Under the pieces are notes generated by a model. It had not been told where the DNA came from, searched no databases, and worked only from the letters and a program-made list of their open reading frames with translations. A DNA stretch of 38,294 nucleotides from a virus: the IMG/VR virus record IMGVR_UViG_3300010883_000122, positions 1 to 38,294 of that record; one strand, given 5' to 3'. Below are positions 1-8,956 of the stretch, piece after piece. The position numbers and the translations under genes are program-made. The first letter of the stretch is position 1; each line of letters begins with the position of its first letter.

Positions 1-185
1 CCAGTAGCTGATAAGTGAGATATATCTACACTACCATCTACGAGTTCTGAACTGTCTACAGAGTTTGCTCCTAAATCAGAAGCTACTACTGTTCCTGTAG
101 CAATTTTTGCTGAAGTGATTGCATCATCTTCTATGTCAGAAGTTGTAACAGCTTTGTTAGCTGGTCTAGACCCTATGTAACTCAT
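1..185 (-). CDS. Fiber-like virion protein, N-terminal part (runs off left edge)
   Basis: The first 61 codons of a minus-strand gene are present, starting MSYIGSRPANKAVTTSDIED and continuing into an alternating Ser/Ala/Ile-rich pattern (SAKIATGTVVASDLGANSVD) with no stop before base 1. This N-terminus and the repeated SAKI/SDLGANSVDSSEL style are typical of tail-fiber or receptor-binding proteins of marine podoviruses and myoviruses. A good Shine-Dalgarno (AAGGAG) sits 8 nt upstream of the ATG. It is the last visible gene of the virion operon, 18 nt after the gene at 204-554. The receptor-binding C-terminus is outside the window, so host specificity cannot be judged. Confidence 0.7.
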   Translation of the reverse strand, partial: MSYIGSRPANKAVTTSDIEDDAITSAKIATGTVVASDLGANSVDSSELVDGSVDISHLSAT

Positions 186-203
186 TTATTATTCTCCTTA
201 ATT

Positions 204-554
204 CTAAGTTATTTCCATGATAGACAATGAAGCGTCAATTTTTGCCGCCACACTACAATCAATTTTTAAAACATCTGTTGCTTGTAATACAACTTTTGAA
301 CCCGATAATAATTCTAACGAACTTCCAACTGGAATACTTACATCTTTTGCAAGTAAAGTAGTTTGGTTAGTTTCGGTATCACTAGTATCAGAAACAAGTT
401 GTACACTAGCAGTAACTGAAGCACTATGAACATTAGTAAGTATTAATCCAAGAACAACAGTTGTTGTTGAACTTGGTACTGTATATAATGTTAAAAAAGT
501 TCCGGCACTACTAGGCATAGCATCATTTGTTTTTACTTTAAAAGTATTAGCCAT
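204..554 (-). CDS. Small beta-rich virion protein
   Basis: A 116-aa protein without cysteine-rich motifs or membrane segments. It is almost entirely Thr/Ser/Val/Leu-rich with alternating hydrophobic residues, which suggests a beta-sandwich. A glycine/proline turn (SIPVGSSLELLSG) lies in the middle and a hydrophobic strand near the end. Proteins of this type are common next to fiber genes in marine phages and are usually annotated as hypothetical structural proteins. It lies between two fiber genes (10 nt after the gene at 565-2634), so a role as a head or fiber decoration or fiber partner is plausible, but this is inference. The start has a strong GGAGGAG Shine-Dalgarno 5 nt upstream. Confidence 0.65.
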   Translation of the reverse strand: MANTFKVKTNDAMPSSAGTFLTLYTVPSSTTTVVLGLILTNVHSASVTASVQLVSDTSDTETNQTTLLAKDVSIPVGSSLELLSGSKVVLQATDVLKIDCSVAAKIDASLSIMEIT

Positions 555-564
555 TTTTCTCCTC

Positions 565-2634
565 CTATCCTAAAGCAATTGCAAGTGCTGTCGCTGTGTC
601 TGCACTAGCAAAGTTTGCATTACTATTAATGAATGTTGTTATTTGTGAAGCGTTAACATATTTTGTCGCCCCACCATCATCAACTAAAAGTTTATCAGTA
701 TTAGCAAGAGTAATACTTGTGCCATCTGTTCCACTATCTATTTGAATTGCTCCACCTGCTACCTTATCAGCAGTTGAAATTGTTGCAAGTTTACTATCTG
801 CGATTGCCGCACTACCATTAATATCTGCATTAACAATAACGCCACTTCCAATAGCCGCTACACCTGCATCTGAAATTGTTACATCACCAGAAACTACATA
901 GTCTCTCCAAGTTGATGTTCCTGTATCGTAAATTAATAAGGACGCATCTGCTGGACTTGTAATATTTGTATCATTTAATTCAGCAAGTGTATCTTCAGTT
1001 AGTATCTGTGAATCTACATAAGCTTTAACGGATTGTTGAGATGGGACAGATGTTGCACTATTTGAGTTCATGTTATCTTCATCAACTAATGTTAAATGAG
1101 ATTTACTATCTACATATGCTTTAATACTTTGTTGCGTTGCTAAATGTGTTGCGGAATTTGAAGACATAGTATCTTCGTCTTTAACTGCTGTTCCACTAAC
1201 ACCCGTGTTAAAAACCGGACTTGTTAATGTTTTATTTGTAAGAGTTTGAGAACCTGTAAGAGTAGTAACAACAGAAGTATCAACAGCTATGTCATCCGCA
1301 TTAGCGGTAATACCAGTTCCACCGACTACATTTAAAGTTGCCGCACCACTTGTTGCCCCACCTGTTAAACCTGTTCCGGCTACAACTGATGTGATATCAC
1401 CAACACTTACTTGCGTTGCTATATAAGCTTTAATACTTTGCTGTGATGCAACCTTTGTTGCACTATCAGAAGAAAAGTTATCCTCATCAAGAAATGCTGT
1501 ACCGCTTAATCCAGTATTTAAAACTGGACTTGTTAGAGTTTTATTTGTTAATGTTTCTGAACCTGTTAGTGTAGTAAAACTTTCACTTTGTAATGCTGAA
1601 TTAAATTCTGCAACTGAACCTGTTAAAGTATTAGCACCTAAATCAATTGTTTTATTTGTAAGCGTTTGAGAACCTGTTAAAGTTGCAACAACCGAAGTAT
1701 CAACAGCAATATCATTTGCATTTGCTGTAATACCTGTACCTCCAATAACATTTAATGTAGCATCCCCACTCGTAGCACCACCTGTTAAACCAGACCCTGC
1801 CACTACAGAAGTAATATCGCCTACGCTAATTTGTGTAGCGATGTAAGCTTTAATAGATTGTTGTGTTGCTAATTTTGTAGCTGAATCAGAAGCAAAATTA
1901 TCTTCATCTAATATTGCTGAACCAGATACGCCTGTATTGAAAACAGGACTTGTAAGAGTTTTATTTGTAAGGGTAGATGTTGTTCCAGAAATATAAGTAT
2001 CAAAGTCAGATACAAGAGCTTGTTTCATAACATCCGCATCACTAATAACAACACCATCTGTTGCTACTAATGTTACAGTTGCTTGGGTAGTTGCACTACC
2101 ATCTATAACATTAAGTTCTGTCGTTGTTGCTGTTAGACCATCTAAGATTTCTAATTCCACTTCTGATATACCAGCACTACCAATTGTAAGTGTTCCCGAT
2201 ATATCAACATTACCATTAATATCTATTGTTGTTGCCGCTATTTGTATCTCTGTATCTGCAACTATATCTAATTGTCCATCCGCAGATGAATTAATATATA
2301 AACCTGTATCTCTAAAAAGTAATTTTTCTGTACTATTAATAAGAATATCATCTGAGAATTTAAAATAATCCTCATCTTCCATCCATGTTAATAAACCATC
2401 ATTTGTGTTTGCATTAAATGTAAGAGCTATATCCGCATCTGTACCTGTACCAAAACTTAGTACATTACTAAATAAAGTTGATAAAGGTCCTCCATCTCCT
2501 GCTGTTGACCCGTCATGTGTGTGACCAGTTGAAACATGAAATGCCGCTAGTAGTTGGTTGTATTCATTATTTAATAAGGATGAATAAATTGTATCACCAT
2601 CTGAAAATGAACTTTGTCTAGTATAAGTCGCCAT
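565..2634 (-). CDS. Tail fiber protein with internal repeats
   Basis: A 689-aa protein. The first ~165 residues include the segments [10 protein letters not shown] and [14 protein letters not shown], shared widely among marine phage fiber or appendage proteins. Residues ~215-500 contain repeated blocks built from [15 protein letters not shown], a DEDN[17 protein letters not shown] element and [14 protein letters not shown]. The C-terminal ~100 residues are Ser/Thr/Ala-rich without a recognisable chaperone (S74) peptidase domain. Such repeats are expected to form a trimeric beta-structured shaft. The gene lies immediately after the nozzle-type gene, 3 nt away, as expected for a short-tailed phage fiber. 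The exact adsorption role cannot be read from the sequence. Confidence 0.75.
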   Translation of the reverse strand: MATYTRQSSFSDGDTIYSSLLNNEYNQLLAAFHVSTGHTHDGSTAGDGGPLSTLFSNVLSFGTGTDADIALTFNANTNDGLLTWMEDEDYFKFSDDILINSTEKLLFRDTGLYINSSADGQLDIVADTEIQIAATTIDINGNVDISGTLTIGSAGISEVELEILDGLTATTTELNVIDGSATTQATVTLVATDGVVISDADVMKQALVSDFDTYISGTTSTLTNKTLTSPVFNTGVSGSAILDEDNFASDSATKLATQQSIKAYIATQISVGDITSVVAGSGLTGGATSGDATLNVIGGTGITANANDIAVDTSVVATLTGSQTLTNKTIDLGANTLTGSVAEFNSALQSESFTTLTGSETLTNKTLTSPVLNTGLSGTAFLDEDNFSSDSATKVASQQSIKAYIATQVSVGDITSVVAGTGLTGGATSGAATLNVVGGTGITANADDIAVDTSVVTTLTGSQTLTNKTLTSPVFNTGVSGTAVKDEDTMSSNSATHLATQQSIKAYVDSKSHLTLVDEDNMNSNSATSVPSQQSVKAYVDSQILTEDTLAELNDTNITSPADASLLIYDTGTSTWRDYVVSGDVTISDAGVAAIGSGVIVNADINGSAAIADSKLATISTADKVAGGAIQIDSGTDGTSITLANTDKLLVDDGGATKYVNASQITTFINSNANFASADTATALAIALG
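1220..1985 (-). repeat. Imperfect tandem repeat inside the fiber gene
   Basis: Two long units of roughly 350 nt (about 1640-1985 and 1220-1570), offset by about 420 nt, encode near-identical blocks: LTNKTLTSP, then [30 protein letters not shown] and [10 protein letters not shown] partial third unit follows toward 1080. The units diverge mostly at synonymous positions, so they look like an old duplication kept by selection on the protein. Confidence 0.7.
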
Positions 2635-2637
2635 ATT

Positions 2638-4437
2638 TTATATTCTTCCTCCGGGTATAAAGTCTACATAAAATCCAGACACAGTATAAGGTGAAGCTGT
2701 ATCTGTACTTCTAATTTTAAAATTACTTGTGAATCCGCTTCCTGTTAATATTGTTCGTTGTTGTGGGAATAAAGTTTGTCCAAATATTCCCGTACCAAAA
2801 ACTGATGTTCCAAATGCAGATGGGGATGCTAATGAACCTAAATCTATTTCGGTTGGTTGAGGTATATTGTTATCTTCAAAATCAAATCTTGGTAAAACTT
2901 TTAAATTATTATTTGTTCCTTCAGCTCTAATACTTGTTTTAAGATAGTATAAAGTTTTACGAACACCGGCATCACCATAATCTAAATCGGGTGTTTTATA
3001 AACTGCCTCTATGTTACTACCACCAAAATTATTTCCTGTGTCATGTTGCCATACATATCCATCATCTGACGCATGATATAAAACTTCTGAATTATTTTCA
3101 TCTGTACCTGCATGAAGTCTTCGGGCTGGTATTCCAACTGTTTGACTCCATTCATATACTGCCGCACCAGTAGAAGAAATTTTAAATGTTCCTATAACTC
3201 CTTCTTGGAAATTATTTGCTTTTGTTGAGTTGTAATAAAATAATCTATATTGACTTTTTTCTCTTACAACCATACTCGCAAAAACAAGATTTGTTAAATT
3301 AGGTAAAACATCATCTCTAAAGACAGGTAATATTTTTCTACTAATAGAACTTAATTCAATATCATCAATACGAGCTGTACCTGCAATGGTTCTTAATCCA
3401 TCTGGTGATAAAAAAATTAAGTCACCACCAATCTCTTGAACTGTATTACCATCAAGACATCCTATATTTTTTGTTACTCCGGATAAAACTGGAGTTGAAT
3501 CTAAATTCGATAATTGATAAATACTATCTTTACAGAAAATAATTAATTTATTTCGAAAAGGTTTTATAGCTCTTATTCTATCACCGACATCTATTGTTCC
3601 TGCACTAGACCCAGTAAAATCTTCTGGTACTAATCGTGTACTATAGGCAAGAACTTGTGGGTTTATAGAATGTCCTGCTACAACTAATCGTTCTGCAAAT
3701 ATTGTGCAAAGAGAAGGATTAACTGGAGCTGACCTTGCCTCAATTTCTTTAAAAGAATAAGTATAGGTACTTCCAGAAATTGTTATTTTTAATTGAGCAA
3801 TTTCATTTACACCATCTGTAATAAATAATTCACCATATTGTGACTCACCTTCATAAACAGTAAATTGACAGTTACTTTGGTTTGTTCTTGCAACTGCTGA
3901 ACCACTTGATAATTGTCCTGCTGTTGCTCCATTCTTATAAATAGTTTGACTAGAAGCAGAAGATAGAAAATTTTCATCTACAGCCATCGATGTATTACTT
4001 GCAATAGAAAGAATATTATATTCTTCGCCATTAACTCTAATATCATCACCAACTGCAAACTCTGAACTAAAAGCTGTACTGCTTCCTGTTATTGTTGCTG
4101 AACCAGAGGATACAGTTACTGTACCTGTTTTAGCTTGGTAAGTATTTTTATTTACTTGTGTCCATGTTGACCCATCGGTACTATAATATATATTAGCACC
4201 TTGACAAGCTACAACACCTTTCGCATATCTAAAAATACCTTCAACATTATTTGCACTACCATTAGGTTGATTACTTCCAAATTTTGTATAACCATTTATT
4301 CTTCGGTATCCACCATGAATAGAGGATTCAAAGTTTTGTAATTCTGTTGCTACTCCGGGAGTTCTAAATAAAGTATGTGTTGTACCTACTAAATCTAATC
4401 CACCTTCACATATAACTGATACACCTTGTTCTGCCAT
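2638..4437 (-). CDS. Tail nozzle / tubular protein B-like structural protein
   Basis: A 599-aa protein. It begins with a segment naming a G-G-Y-R-R-I-N-G-Y motif and has repeated beta-propeller-like strands such as ERLVVAG, KLIIFCKDSIYQL and DLIFLSPDGLRTI at residues ~240-350. This matches the architecture of short-tail nozzle proteins (T7 gp12, P22 gp10 type) but is shorter than T7 gp12 (~790 aa). Its position after the adaptor gene and before the fiber supports this. The ATG lies one base past the stop of the 4439-5215 gene with only a weak Shine-Dalgarno, so translation is probably coupled. The assignment rests on context and fold style, not on diagnostic residues. Confidence 0.6.
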   Translation of the reverse strand: MAEQGVSVICEGGLDLVGTTHTLFRTPGVATELQNFESSIHGGYRRINGYTKFGSNQPNGSANNVEGIFRYAKGVVACQGANIYYSTDGSTWTQVNKNTYQAKTGTVTVSSGSATITGSSTAFSSEFAVGDDIRVNGEEYNILSIASNTSMAVDENFLSSASSQTIYKNGATAGQLSSGSAVARTNQSNCQFTVYEGESQYGELFITDGVNEIAQLKITISGSTYTYSFKEIEARSAPVNPSLCTIFAERLVVAGHSINPQVLAYSTRLVPEDFTGSSAGTIDVGDRIRAIKPFRNKLIIFCKDSIYQLSNLDSTPVLSGVTKNIGCLDGNTVQEIGGDLIFLSPDGLRTIAGTARIDDIELSSISRKILPVFRDDVLPNLTNLVFASMVVREKSQYRLFYYNSTKANNFQEGVIGTFKISSTGAAVYEWSQTVGIPARRLHAGTDENNSEVLYHASDDGYVWQHDTGNNFGGSNIEAVYKTPDLDYGDAGVRKTLYYLKTSIRAEGTNNNLKVLPRFDFEDNNIPQPTEIDLGSLASPSAFGTSVFGTGIFGQTLFPQQRTILTGSGFTSNFKIRSTDTASPYTVSGFYVDFIPGGRI

Positions 4438-4438
4438 T

Positions 4439-5215
4439 TTATACTATAAATGTTCTATCGTCTGTCATGCTGTCTGGGAATGGTTCTATTAATTGTTCCC
4501 TCATAGTTCGTAAACCTTTTTTATATTCTGCGTCAGCTAATTGTGATTGAGAAATATTATCTTTAAACTGATGCATATAGTATCTTGCTCTTGCTAACAA
4601 TACTGTTGAATATTGTTTAGGAAATACAACTGTATCTCCATGAGCTGATAGTTCTGTTGGTTGGCTGTACGCAAAAAAGTAAACTTTAAATACACCATTT
4701 GGTATTGGTGATAATCCAAACTTATCATTCTTCGGACTACGGATTATTCTTGCCGGTATTCCATAAGCTTGTGTTCCGCTTTTGTCTACAGCTTCAGAAA
4801 TTGCAAAATGTTTATTCCAATACTCTAAAGTTACTGGATATAACTTTCTAATTTCATGTGGTGCAGTTTTACCACTTACACCTTCTTCTGTTAATGTTAT
4901 ATTATTATAATCTATATGACTATAAATTGTTGTTATATTACTTGTTCCACTTTTAAAATTGTACCATCTCGTACCAGACGCTGTTTCAATAGAAATATTT
5001 CCATAGTAATTATCTGCTGGGTCTCCTACTGATAAGAAACTCCATTTATCTTCTGCATTACAAATATCAAAATAAGCTCTATTAACTTGGTCTTTAACTA
5101 ATTTTTGTATTCCTTTAGCACCACTTGCAAAACTTGCAGAAGTTAATTCAACTTCATTTAATTCTCGTAATATCGTATTACTTAAATCAAGATAAGTTCT
5201 AAAGGGAGCTGACAT
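4439..5215 (-). CDS. Head-tail adaptor / tail tubular protein A-like
   Basis: A 258-aa protein starting MSAPFRTYLDLSNTILRELN. The N-terminal half is helical, with VNRAYFDICNAEDKWSFL at ~45-60, and the C-terminal helix-rich end carries QLADAEYKKGLRTM. This organisation (N-terminal helical bundle, central beta insertion, long C-terminal helix) is that of podoviral adaptor proteins below the portal (T7 gp11, P22 gp4 type). It sits between the capsid and nozzle genes, the usual place in this group. A GAGGA Shine-Dalgarno precedes the ATG. A terminator separates it from the capsid gene upstream, so it depends on read-through or an unseen promoter. Confidence 0.6.
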   Translation of the reverse strand: MSAPFRTYLDLSNTILRELNEVELTSASFASGAKGIQKLVKDQVNRAYFDICNAEDKWSFLSVGDPADNYYGNISIETASGTRWYNFKSGTSNITTIYSHIDYNNITLTEEGVSGKTAPHEIRKLYPVTLEYWNKHFAISEAVDKSGTQAYGIPARIIRSPKNDKFGLSPIPNGVFKVYFFAYSQPTELSAHGDTVVFPKQYSTVLLARARYYMHQFKDNISQSQLADAEYKKGLRTMREQLIEPFPDSMTDDRTFIV

Positions 5216-5241
5216 TTATTTATTTCCTCATTGTAAATATT

Positions 5242-5269
5242 AAAAGAAAGGGGAAAATTAATTCCCCTT
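5242..5269 (-). terminator. Intrinsic terminator after the capsid gene
   Basis: On the minus strand a perfect 8-bp stem (AAGGGGAA / TTCCCCTT, plus coordinates 5262-5269 and 5248-5255) with a 6-nt loop is followed by TCTTTT. It lies 14 nt after the capsid stop codon. It probably trims or attenuates transcription so that capsid mRNA exceeds downstream tail mRNA. Confidence 0.8.
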
Positions 5270-5282
5270 CCAATATTAAGTA

Positions 5283-6254
5283 TTAGTCGATTTTGTAAAA
5301 CGCTGAAACAATTGCGTCATCTCTAAGGACTTGTCTACCATAAACATGAAGACCTCTTACAATGTCACCAAAAGTATCTTGGTCACGAAGAGTTTCAATG
5401 TTAAGAATAGATTGTGCAGTTGCTGTAGAAGACATATGTCCAGCTAAAGCTTTACCTGTACAGTTAGTTACAGCCGCTATGTTTGAAGTTTTATACATTT
5501 GAAAACCTCTAATCATACCTGCCGCTACTAGACCATTTCTAACACCACCATCACCTTGATTAAAATCAGATGTCATTAGTTTAGAATCTTCTGCCGCAAG
5601 TTCTTCAAAGAATCTAGGGTCAGCTAAAAACCAACGCCCATCTTCTGGAACTTGTGACTCATCTAGTAATCTAGCAAATCTAGACATAAGAGCCAATGGA
5701 GTAATCTCTCCAGTACCATAACCTAGGTCAACAGAGTTAGTTGCGTGAGTCATAGTTGAATCCGCAGTAGCACTATCAGAACCTATTACATGGTCTGGGG
5801 AAGCAGTTGAAGGACCGGCAAACATTGCCACAATCACTTCTGCATCCATCGTATCTTTTAATTTGTAGGCGGCACTAGATGCCCCTACTGAAGCCCAGTT
5901 AACATGAGACATTCTTTCCTCAATGTCATCGATAATGAATTTGAATGAATTCGCTTTATCAATAACAAGTGTTAACTCTTGGTCTCCAAGGTATTGTTTA
6001 GTAGTAGATGCCGCTCTAGTATAAGCCGCAACAGTTACAGCAGGTTCTTTAATGATTTTGACAGTATCGCCATAAGCACTAATTTCACCAGCGTAGTCTG
6101 TATTGGTTATCGCTTCTATAACAGAGGATTTTCTAAAGAAGTTTTGAATCTTCTTCGAAAAAATTTCCGGGACCCAAAATTCATTGGTTTGACCCGTAGT
6201 TCCTACATTAAAGTTGGAAGCGTTGGCATTACTTGCATTTTGTAATGTACCCAT
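5283..6254 (-). CDS. Major capsid protein (HK97-fold type)
   Basis: A 323-aa protein, the usual length for a podoviral coat protein. Features are WVPEIFSKKIQNFFRKSSV at ~27-45, the GDTVKI segment at ~63, KQYLGDQELTLVIDKANSF at ~87-105 and DIEERMSHV at ~109. These belong to the N-arm and E-loop style of P22-like/HK97-fold coats in marine podoviruses. The C-terminus (GLHVYGRQVLRDDAIVSAFY) is the typical last strand. A strong AAGGAG Shine-Dalgarno lies 6 nt upstream. It follows the scaffold gene and is followed by a strong terminator, consistent with a highly expressed gene. Confidence 0.88.
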   Translation of the reverse strand: MGTLQNASNANASNFNVGTTGQTNEFWVPEIFSKKIQNFFRKSSVIEAITNTDYAGEISAYGDTVKIIKEPAVTVAAYTRAASTTKQYLGDQELTLVIDKANSFKFIIDDIEERMSHVNWASVGASSAAYKLKDTMDAEVIVAMFAGPSTASPDHVIGSDSATADSTMTHATNSVDLGYGTGEITPLALMSRFARLLDESQVPEDGRWFLADPRFFEELAAEDSKLMTSDFNQGDGGVRNGLVAAGMIRGFQMYKTSNIAAVTNCTGKALAGHMSSTATAQSILNIETLRDQDTFGDIVRGLHVYGRQVLRDDAIVSAFYKID

Positions 6255-6309
6255 TACTTTCTCCTTGTAGTTAAGTTAGTTGTTGTGATGGCTTTGTCTT
6301 TATCTTTAT

Positions 6310-7269
6310 TTACATTGTGGGATTGCCCGAACCACCATACGACCTAGACATATCATTTACGATACGACCTTCTCGTTGTGCGTCTTCGATAGCTTTCTCA
6401 TTTTTGTCAAAGTCAGATTGAGACATTGCCGCTATTTGAGAACGAGTAAAAATCTTTCTTGTACCATATCCAATGTCTTTACTGTTTGTTACCTTTATCA
6501 TTTCTGACGCAGGTACAGTATCACCAGATACAGTTTGGTTAGATTTCGACTTGCCGGTATCCTGTTTGAAAAGGTCAATTGCTCTGGATGCTAATTCCGC
6601 ATCGGCATTATTCCCATAGACCCATGACTTAATAGATTCGGGTTGACTATTAGCCCAATTATGAAAATCATCTGACTCTCGAATTTCTTCAAAGTCTGGA
6701 TGCATCCGTACTAATCGTGCTTCCGCTTTTTCTTTAGAAATAGTTTGATTAAGTTGTTTAAGAGAAGTTAATTCTCCTTTTAAATCTTCTAATTCTTTAG
6801 ACGCTTGAAGATGTGAGACTGATTCAACTACACCATAAACATCGGGGTATTCTTTTTTAAAAGCGGCAATTTCTTCTGGACTCTTTGGAGCTTTATACTT
6901 AGGTCTATTCGACTTAGCTTCAGCTAGGAGTTCATCTTCTCTTGCCTTAAAAGAATTAACCCGACCATCATAATGTTTCTTGAGGTCGTCATATCTTTTT
7001 TTATAGTCCACCTTTTTATAAGGTTGGTCTTGTGGTTCTTCTACAGCTTCTTGTTCATCATCTAAAGTGTGTAATGAATCCACTACAACTTTTCGATTAA
7101 CCTTCTGCCCTAAAAGAGTGTTTGCATCAGCAAACGAACTTTGTTTTGCCGTTTCCATATCGTCATAATTAAGATAATCTTTTTTTTGATTATACGGATT
7201 TGGCTCTTGCTCTTTACTTTTCTGAGAAGTAGCTTTATTTAGTAAAGGGTTCTCGTTACTTTCAACCAT
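6310..7269 (-). CDS. Scaffolding protein
   Basis: A 319-aa highly charged, Lys/Glu/Asp/Gln-rich protein without cysteine. It has long predicted coiled coil at ~90-200 (YKKRYDDLKKHYDGRVNSFK and the ELEDLKGELTSLKQ region) and a basic, flexible C-terminus (FDKNEKAIEDAQREGRIVN). Composition, length and position directly before the capsid gene fit an assembly scaffold that is expelled or degraded during maturation. No protease motif is seen inside it. Confidence 0.8.
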   Translation of the reverse strand: MVESNENPLLNKATSQKSKEQEPNPYNQKKDYLNYDDMETAKQSSFADANTLLGQKVNRKVVVDSLHTLDDEQEAVEEPQDQPYKKVDYKKRYDDLKKHYDGRVNSFKAREDELLAEAKSNRPKYKAPKSPEEIAAFKKEYPDVYGVVESVSHLQASKELEDLKGELTSLKQLNQTISKEKAEARLVRMHPDFEEIRESDDFHNWANSQPESIKSWVYGNNADAELASRAIDLFKQDTGKSKSNQTVSGDTVPASEMIKVTNSKDIGYGTRKIFTRSQIAAMSQSDFDKNEKAIEDAQREGRIVNDMSRSYGGSGNPTM

Positions 7270-7298
7270 TGTTTTATCACCTTTCTTGTTATTGGGGT

Positions 7299-7357
7299 CT
7301 TACATAATTGTAAGAGTAGCCGAGTAGAGTGCCTAGTGATAGCTGGGTAGCTCTACT
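7299..7357 (-). other. Paired hairpins between virion genes
   Basis: The intergenic mRNA between the genes at 7353-8294 and 6310-7269 can form two perfect stems. AGTAGAG (7351-7357 on the complement) pairs with CTCTACT (7323-7329). CTTACA (309-314 side) pairs with TGTAAG (299-304 side) around a 4-nt loop. The first stem includes the upstream stop codon. There is no U-tract, so an RNA processing or stability element is more likely than a terminator. Confidence 0.4.
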
Positions 7358-8294
7358 TATAATGACCAGCAGACATAAGTCCACCTCTAGCCATCATGGG
7401 TTCATTTATACTCATCTCTTGATTCGCATCTTGTTCGCCCATACCATTATCATAATCCTGTTCTGCTTTTGCCATCATGTTACGAAGTTTGTCTACACCT
7501 AGTTGTTTAACTGACTTAGCTGTAAAAACAAATTCTCCATCTGATAACATAGCTGGAATAGAATCTGAAGTCTCTGTTCCCGGTCCATCGACTTCGCCTT
7601 CACCGGTAAATTCTTTTGTACTTAATTTAATAATAACATCCACCATATCGGGATGCATTTCTATTACTTCTTCTAATAATTGTTCTTCTTCTGAATCTAA
7701 TACAGACATATCTATGTTTGCACTAACTTCCATTTCTGGTTCTTCATCTTCTTCACTTGGAGTCATCATCGTATCAACTTGCATATCCATATCAGAACCT
7801 TGCTCACTTCGTATATCTTCTCGTAGTTCGGGTATAACCATATCTTCTTCTACTTCGCCACCTTCTGCATAAGCTCTGTATTCTGGTTGTTCAAAGTATT
7901 TTCCAAATCGAGGGTCAAGTAATGGGTCTGTTGGTAATCCACCAGTTGCCATTTTTTGTTTTGTATTCATTTTATTCATTACAATTTTATTATACATATT
8001 TTCCCCAATACGACTTTTAATTTCTTGTGGTGTTTTATTTTCTCTTGCCATTAAATGAAAAACATTTAACGCTTTATTATAGTTATTCTCATCATCTTTA
8101 ACAACATCACCTTCTTTATATCTAGTTCTATTTTTATCAAATAGTCGAAGAGGTAATCCTTCTCTAGCACTTGCAGGTGTCTCCACATCCATAGCACCCA
8201 TAGTAGGTACTTCATTTGTAGCAGGAGTTAAAAAATCTCCCATCTGTTTATATAAAGAGTTAGTTGCCACTATAATATAATCCTTTAGTAACAT
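7353..8294 (-). CDS. Virion-associated protein with GPGTETSDSIPAMLSDGE motif
   Basis: A protein of up to 313 aa. Residues ~150-235 are very acidic (Asp/Glu/Met-rich). They are followed by the motif GPGTETSDSIPAMLSDGEFV and a short helix (VKQLGVDKLRNMMAKAEQ). This motif is frequent in head or internal proteins encoded near portal and scaffold genes of marine phages; the biochemical role is unknown. The start is uncertain: the ATG at 8294 overlaps the previous gene by 35 nt and lacks a Shine-Dalgarno, whereas a GTG at 8270 (ninth codon) has AAAGGA 10 nt upstream and shortens the overlap to 11 nt. Both are compatible with translational coupling. Confidence 0.7.
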   Translation of the reverse strand: MLLKDYIIVATNSLYKQMGDFLTPATNEVPTMGAMDVETPASAREGLPLRLFDKNRTRYKEGDVVKDDENNYNKALNVFHLMARENKTPQEIKSRIGENMYNKIVMNKMNTKQKMATGGLPTDPLLDPRFGKYFEQPEYRAYAEGGEVEEDMVIPELREDIRSEQGSDMDMQVDTMMTPSEEDEEPEMEVSANIDMSVLDSEEEQLLEEVIEMHPDMVDVIIKLSTKEFTGEGEVDGPGTETSDSIPAMLSDGEFVFTAKSVKQLGVDKLRNMMAKAEQDYDNGMGEQDANQEMSINEPMMARGGLMSAGHYK

Positions 8295-8556
8295 TTTTTT
8301 TAGTATTACTTAATTTTCTTTCTTCATCTCGTTTTTTTTGTTTTTTCTTACCAGAATAATAATTAATAATATTTTTTGTATGAGCTATGTTGCCACTCAT
8401 CATCGCTTCAATAGGAGAAAAAAACATTCGTATTGGATTCTTATTAACCATAATAGCTTTGTTAGTTTTCATCCAATTAGTAGCATTAATACTTTTCTTT
8501 TTAGCATAGTATTTTTTTTCATGGCTTAACTTACTTCTTGTTTTAGGACCAGACAT
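8260..8556 (-). CDS. Small basic protein, unknown
   Basis: A 98-aa Lys/Asn-rich protein (MSGPKTRSKLSHEKKYYAKK at the start, KKKQKKRDEERK near residue 75) with a hydrophobic middle containing FFSPIEAMMSG. It starts one base after the stop of the 8556-8738 gene region in a tightly packed block between the portal and scaffold genes. Its strong positive charge would suit nucleic acid or acidic-protein binding, but no family is recognised. Confidence 0.6.
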   Translation of the reverse strand: MSGPKTRSKLSHEKKYYAKKKSINATNWMKTNKAIMVNKNPIRMFFSPIEAMMSGNIAHTKNIINYYSGKKKQKKRDEERKLSNTKKNVTKGLYYSGN

Positions 8557-8738
8557 TAATATTTCTTTTTCTTTTTCATCATTCCACCTTTAGCTCTGCT
8601 AGGTCTAGGTGATTTATTACTTTTAGTGATTTGTTTACCACTAGGTAATTTTGATTCTAATACTTTAATAGGACCAGTATAACTACCAAATCCCGGTATA
8701 TTAATTGTTTTAACTTCTATTGTTTTATATCCACTCAT
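8556..8738 (-). CDS. Small basic protein, paralogue of its upstream neighbour
   Basis: A 60-aa protein whose first ~40 residues align by eye with the gene at 8738-8956: both show I-x-x-K-x-I-N, then G-S, then P-x-x-x-L and K-Q followed by S-K. It ends in a poly-lysine tail (MMKKKKKY). Its ATG shares one base with the upstream TAA (TAATG), implying translational coupling. The function is unknown; location suggests a head completion or packaged basic peptide. Confidence 0.6.
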   Translation of the reverse strand: MSGYKTIEVKTINIPGFGSYTGPIKVLESKLPSGKQITKSNKSPRPSRAKGGMMKKKKKY

Positions 8739-8956
8739 TATTTTTTTCCTTTTTTAGATTTAGACGCAACATAACCACCTTCATTATACACGACTTTTAG
8801 TTTACCAACTCGACCACCATAGCCACCAGTTTTAGAACCTATTAGTTGTTTGTTTGTGTAAGCTCCCGGTTTTAATATTGTAACCGGATATTCTATACTC
8901 CCACTTCCACCTAATCGTTCCATGTTAATTGATTTAATAACTATTCTATTGCCCAT
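8738..8956 (-). CDS. Small Gly/Lys-rich protein, tandem paralogue
   Basis: A 72-aa protein starting MGNRIVIKSINMERLGGSGS. It has a glycine-rich middle (KTGGYGGRVGKL) and a basic end (SKSKKGKK). It shares its N-terminal pattern with the next gene (8556-8738), so the two look like a tandem duplication. The start overlaps the end of the 8946-9176 gene and has a GGGAG Shine-Dalgarno. No family is recognised. Confidence 0.6.
   Translation of the reverse strand: MGNRIVIKSINMERLGGSGSIEYPVTILKPGAYTNKQLIGSKTGGYGGRVGKLKVVYNEGGYVASKSKKGKK

Noticed and set aside
7290-7360. tRNA-like sequence
   Set aside because: A D-arm-like stretch was seen, but no acceptor stem, anticodon arm or T-loop can be formed together.
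7477-7872. 131-codon plus-strand frame opposite the acidic virion gene
   Set aside because: Ser/Thr-rich complement of an acidic coding sequence, no Shine-Dalgarno or context.
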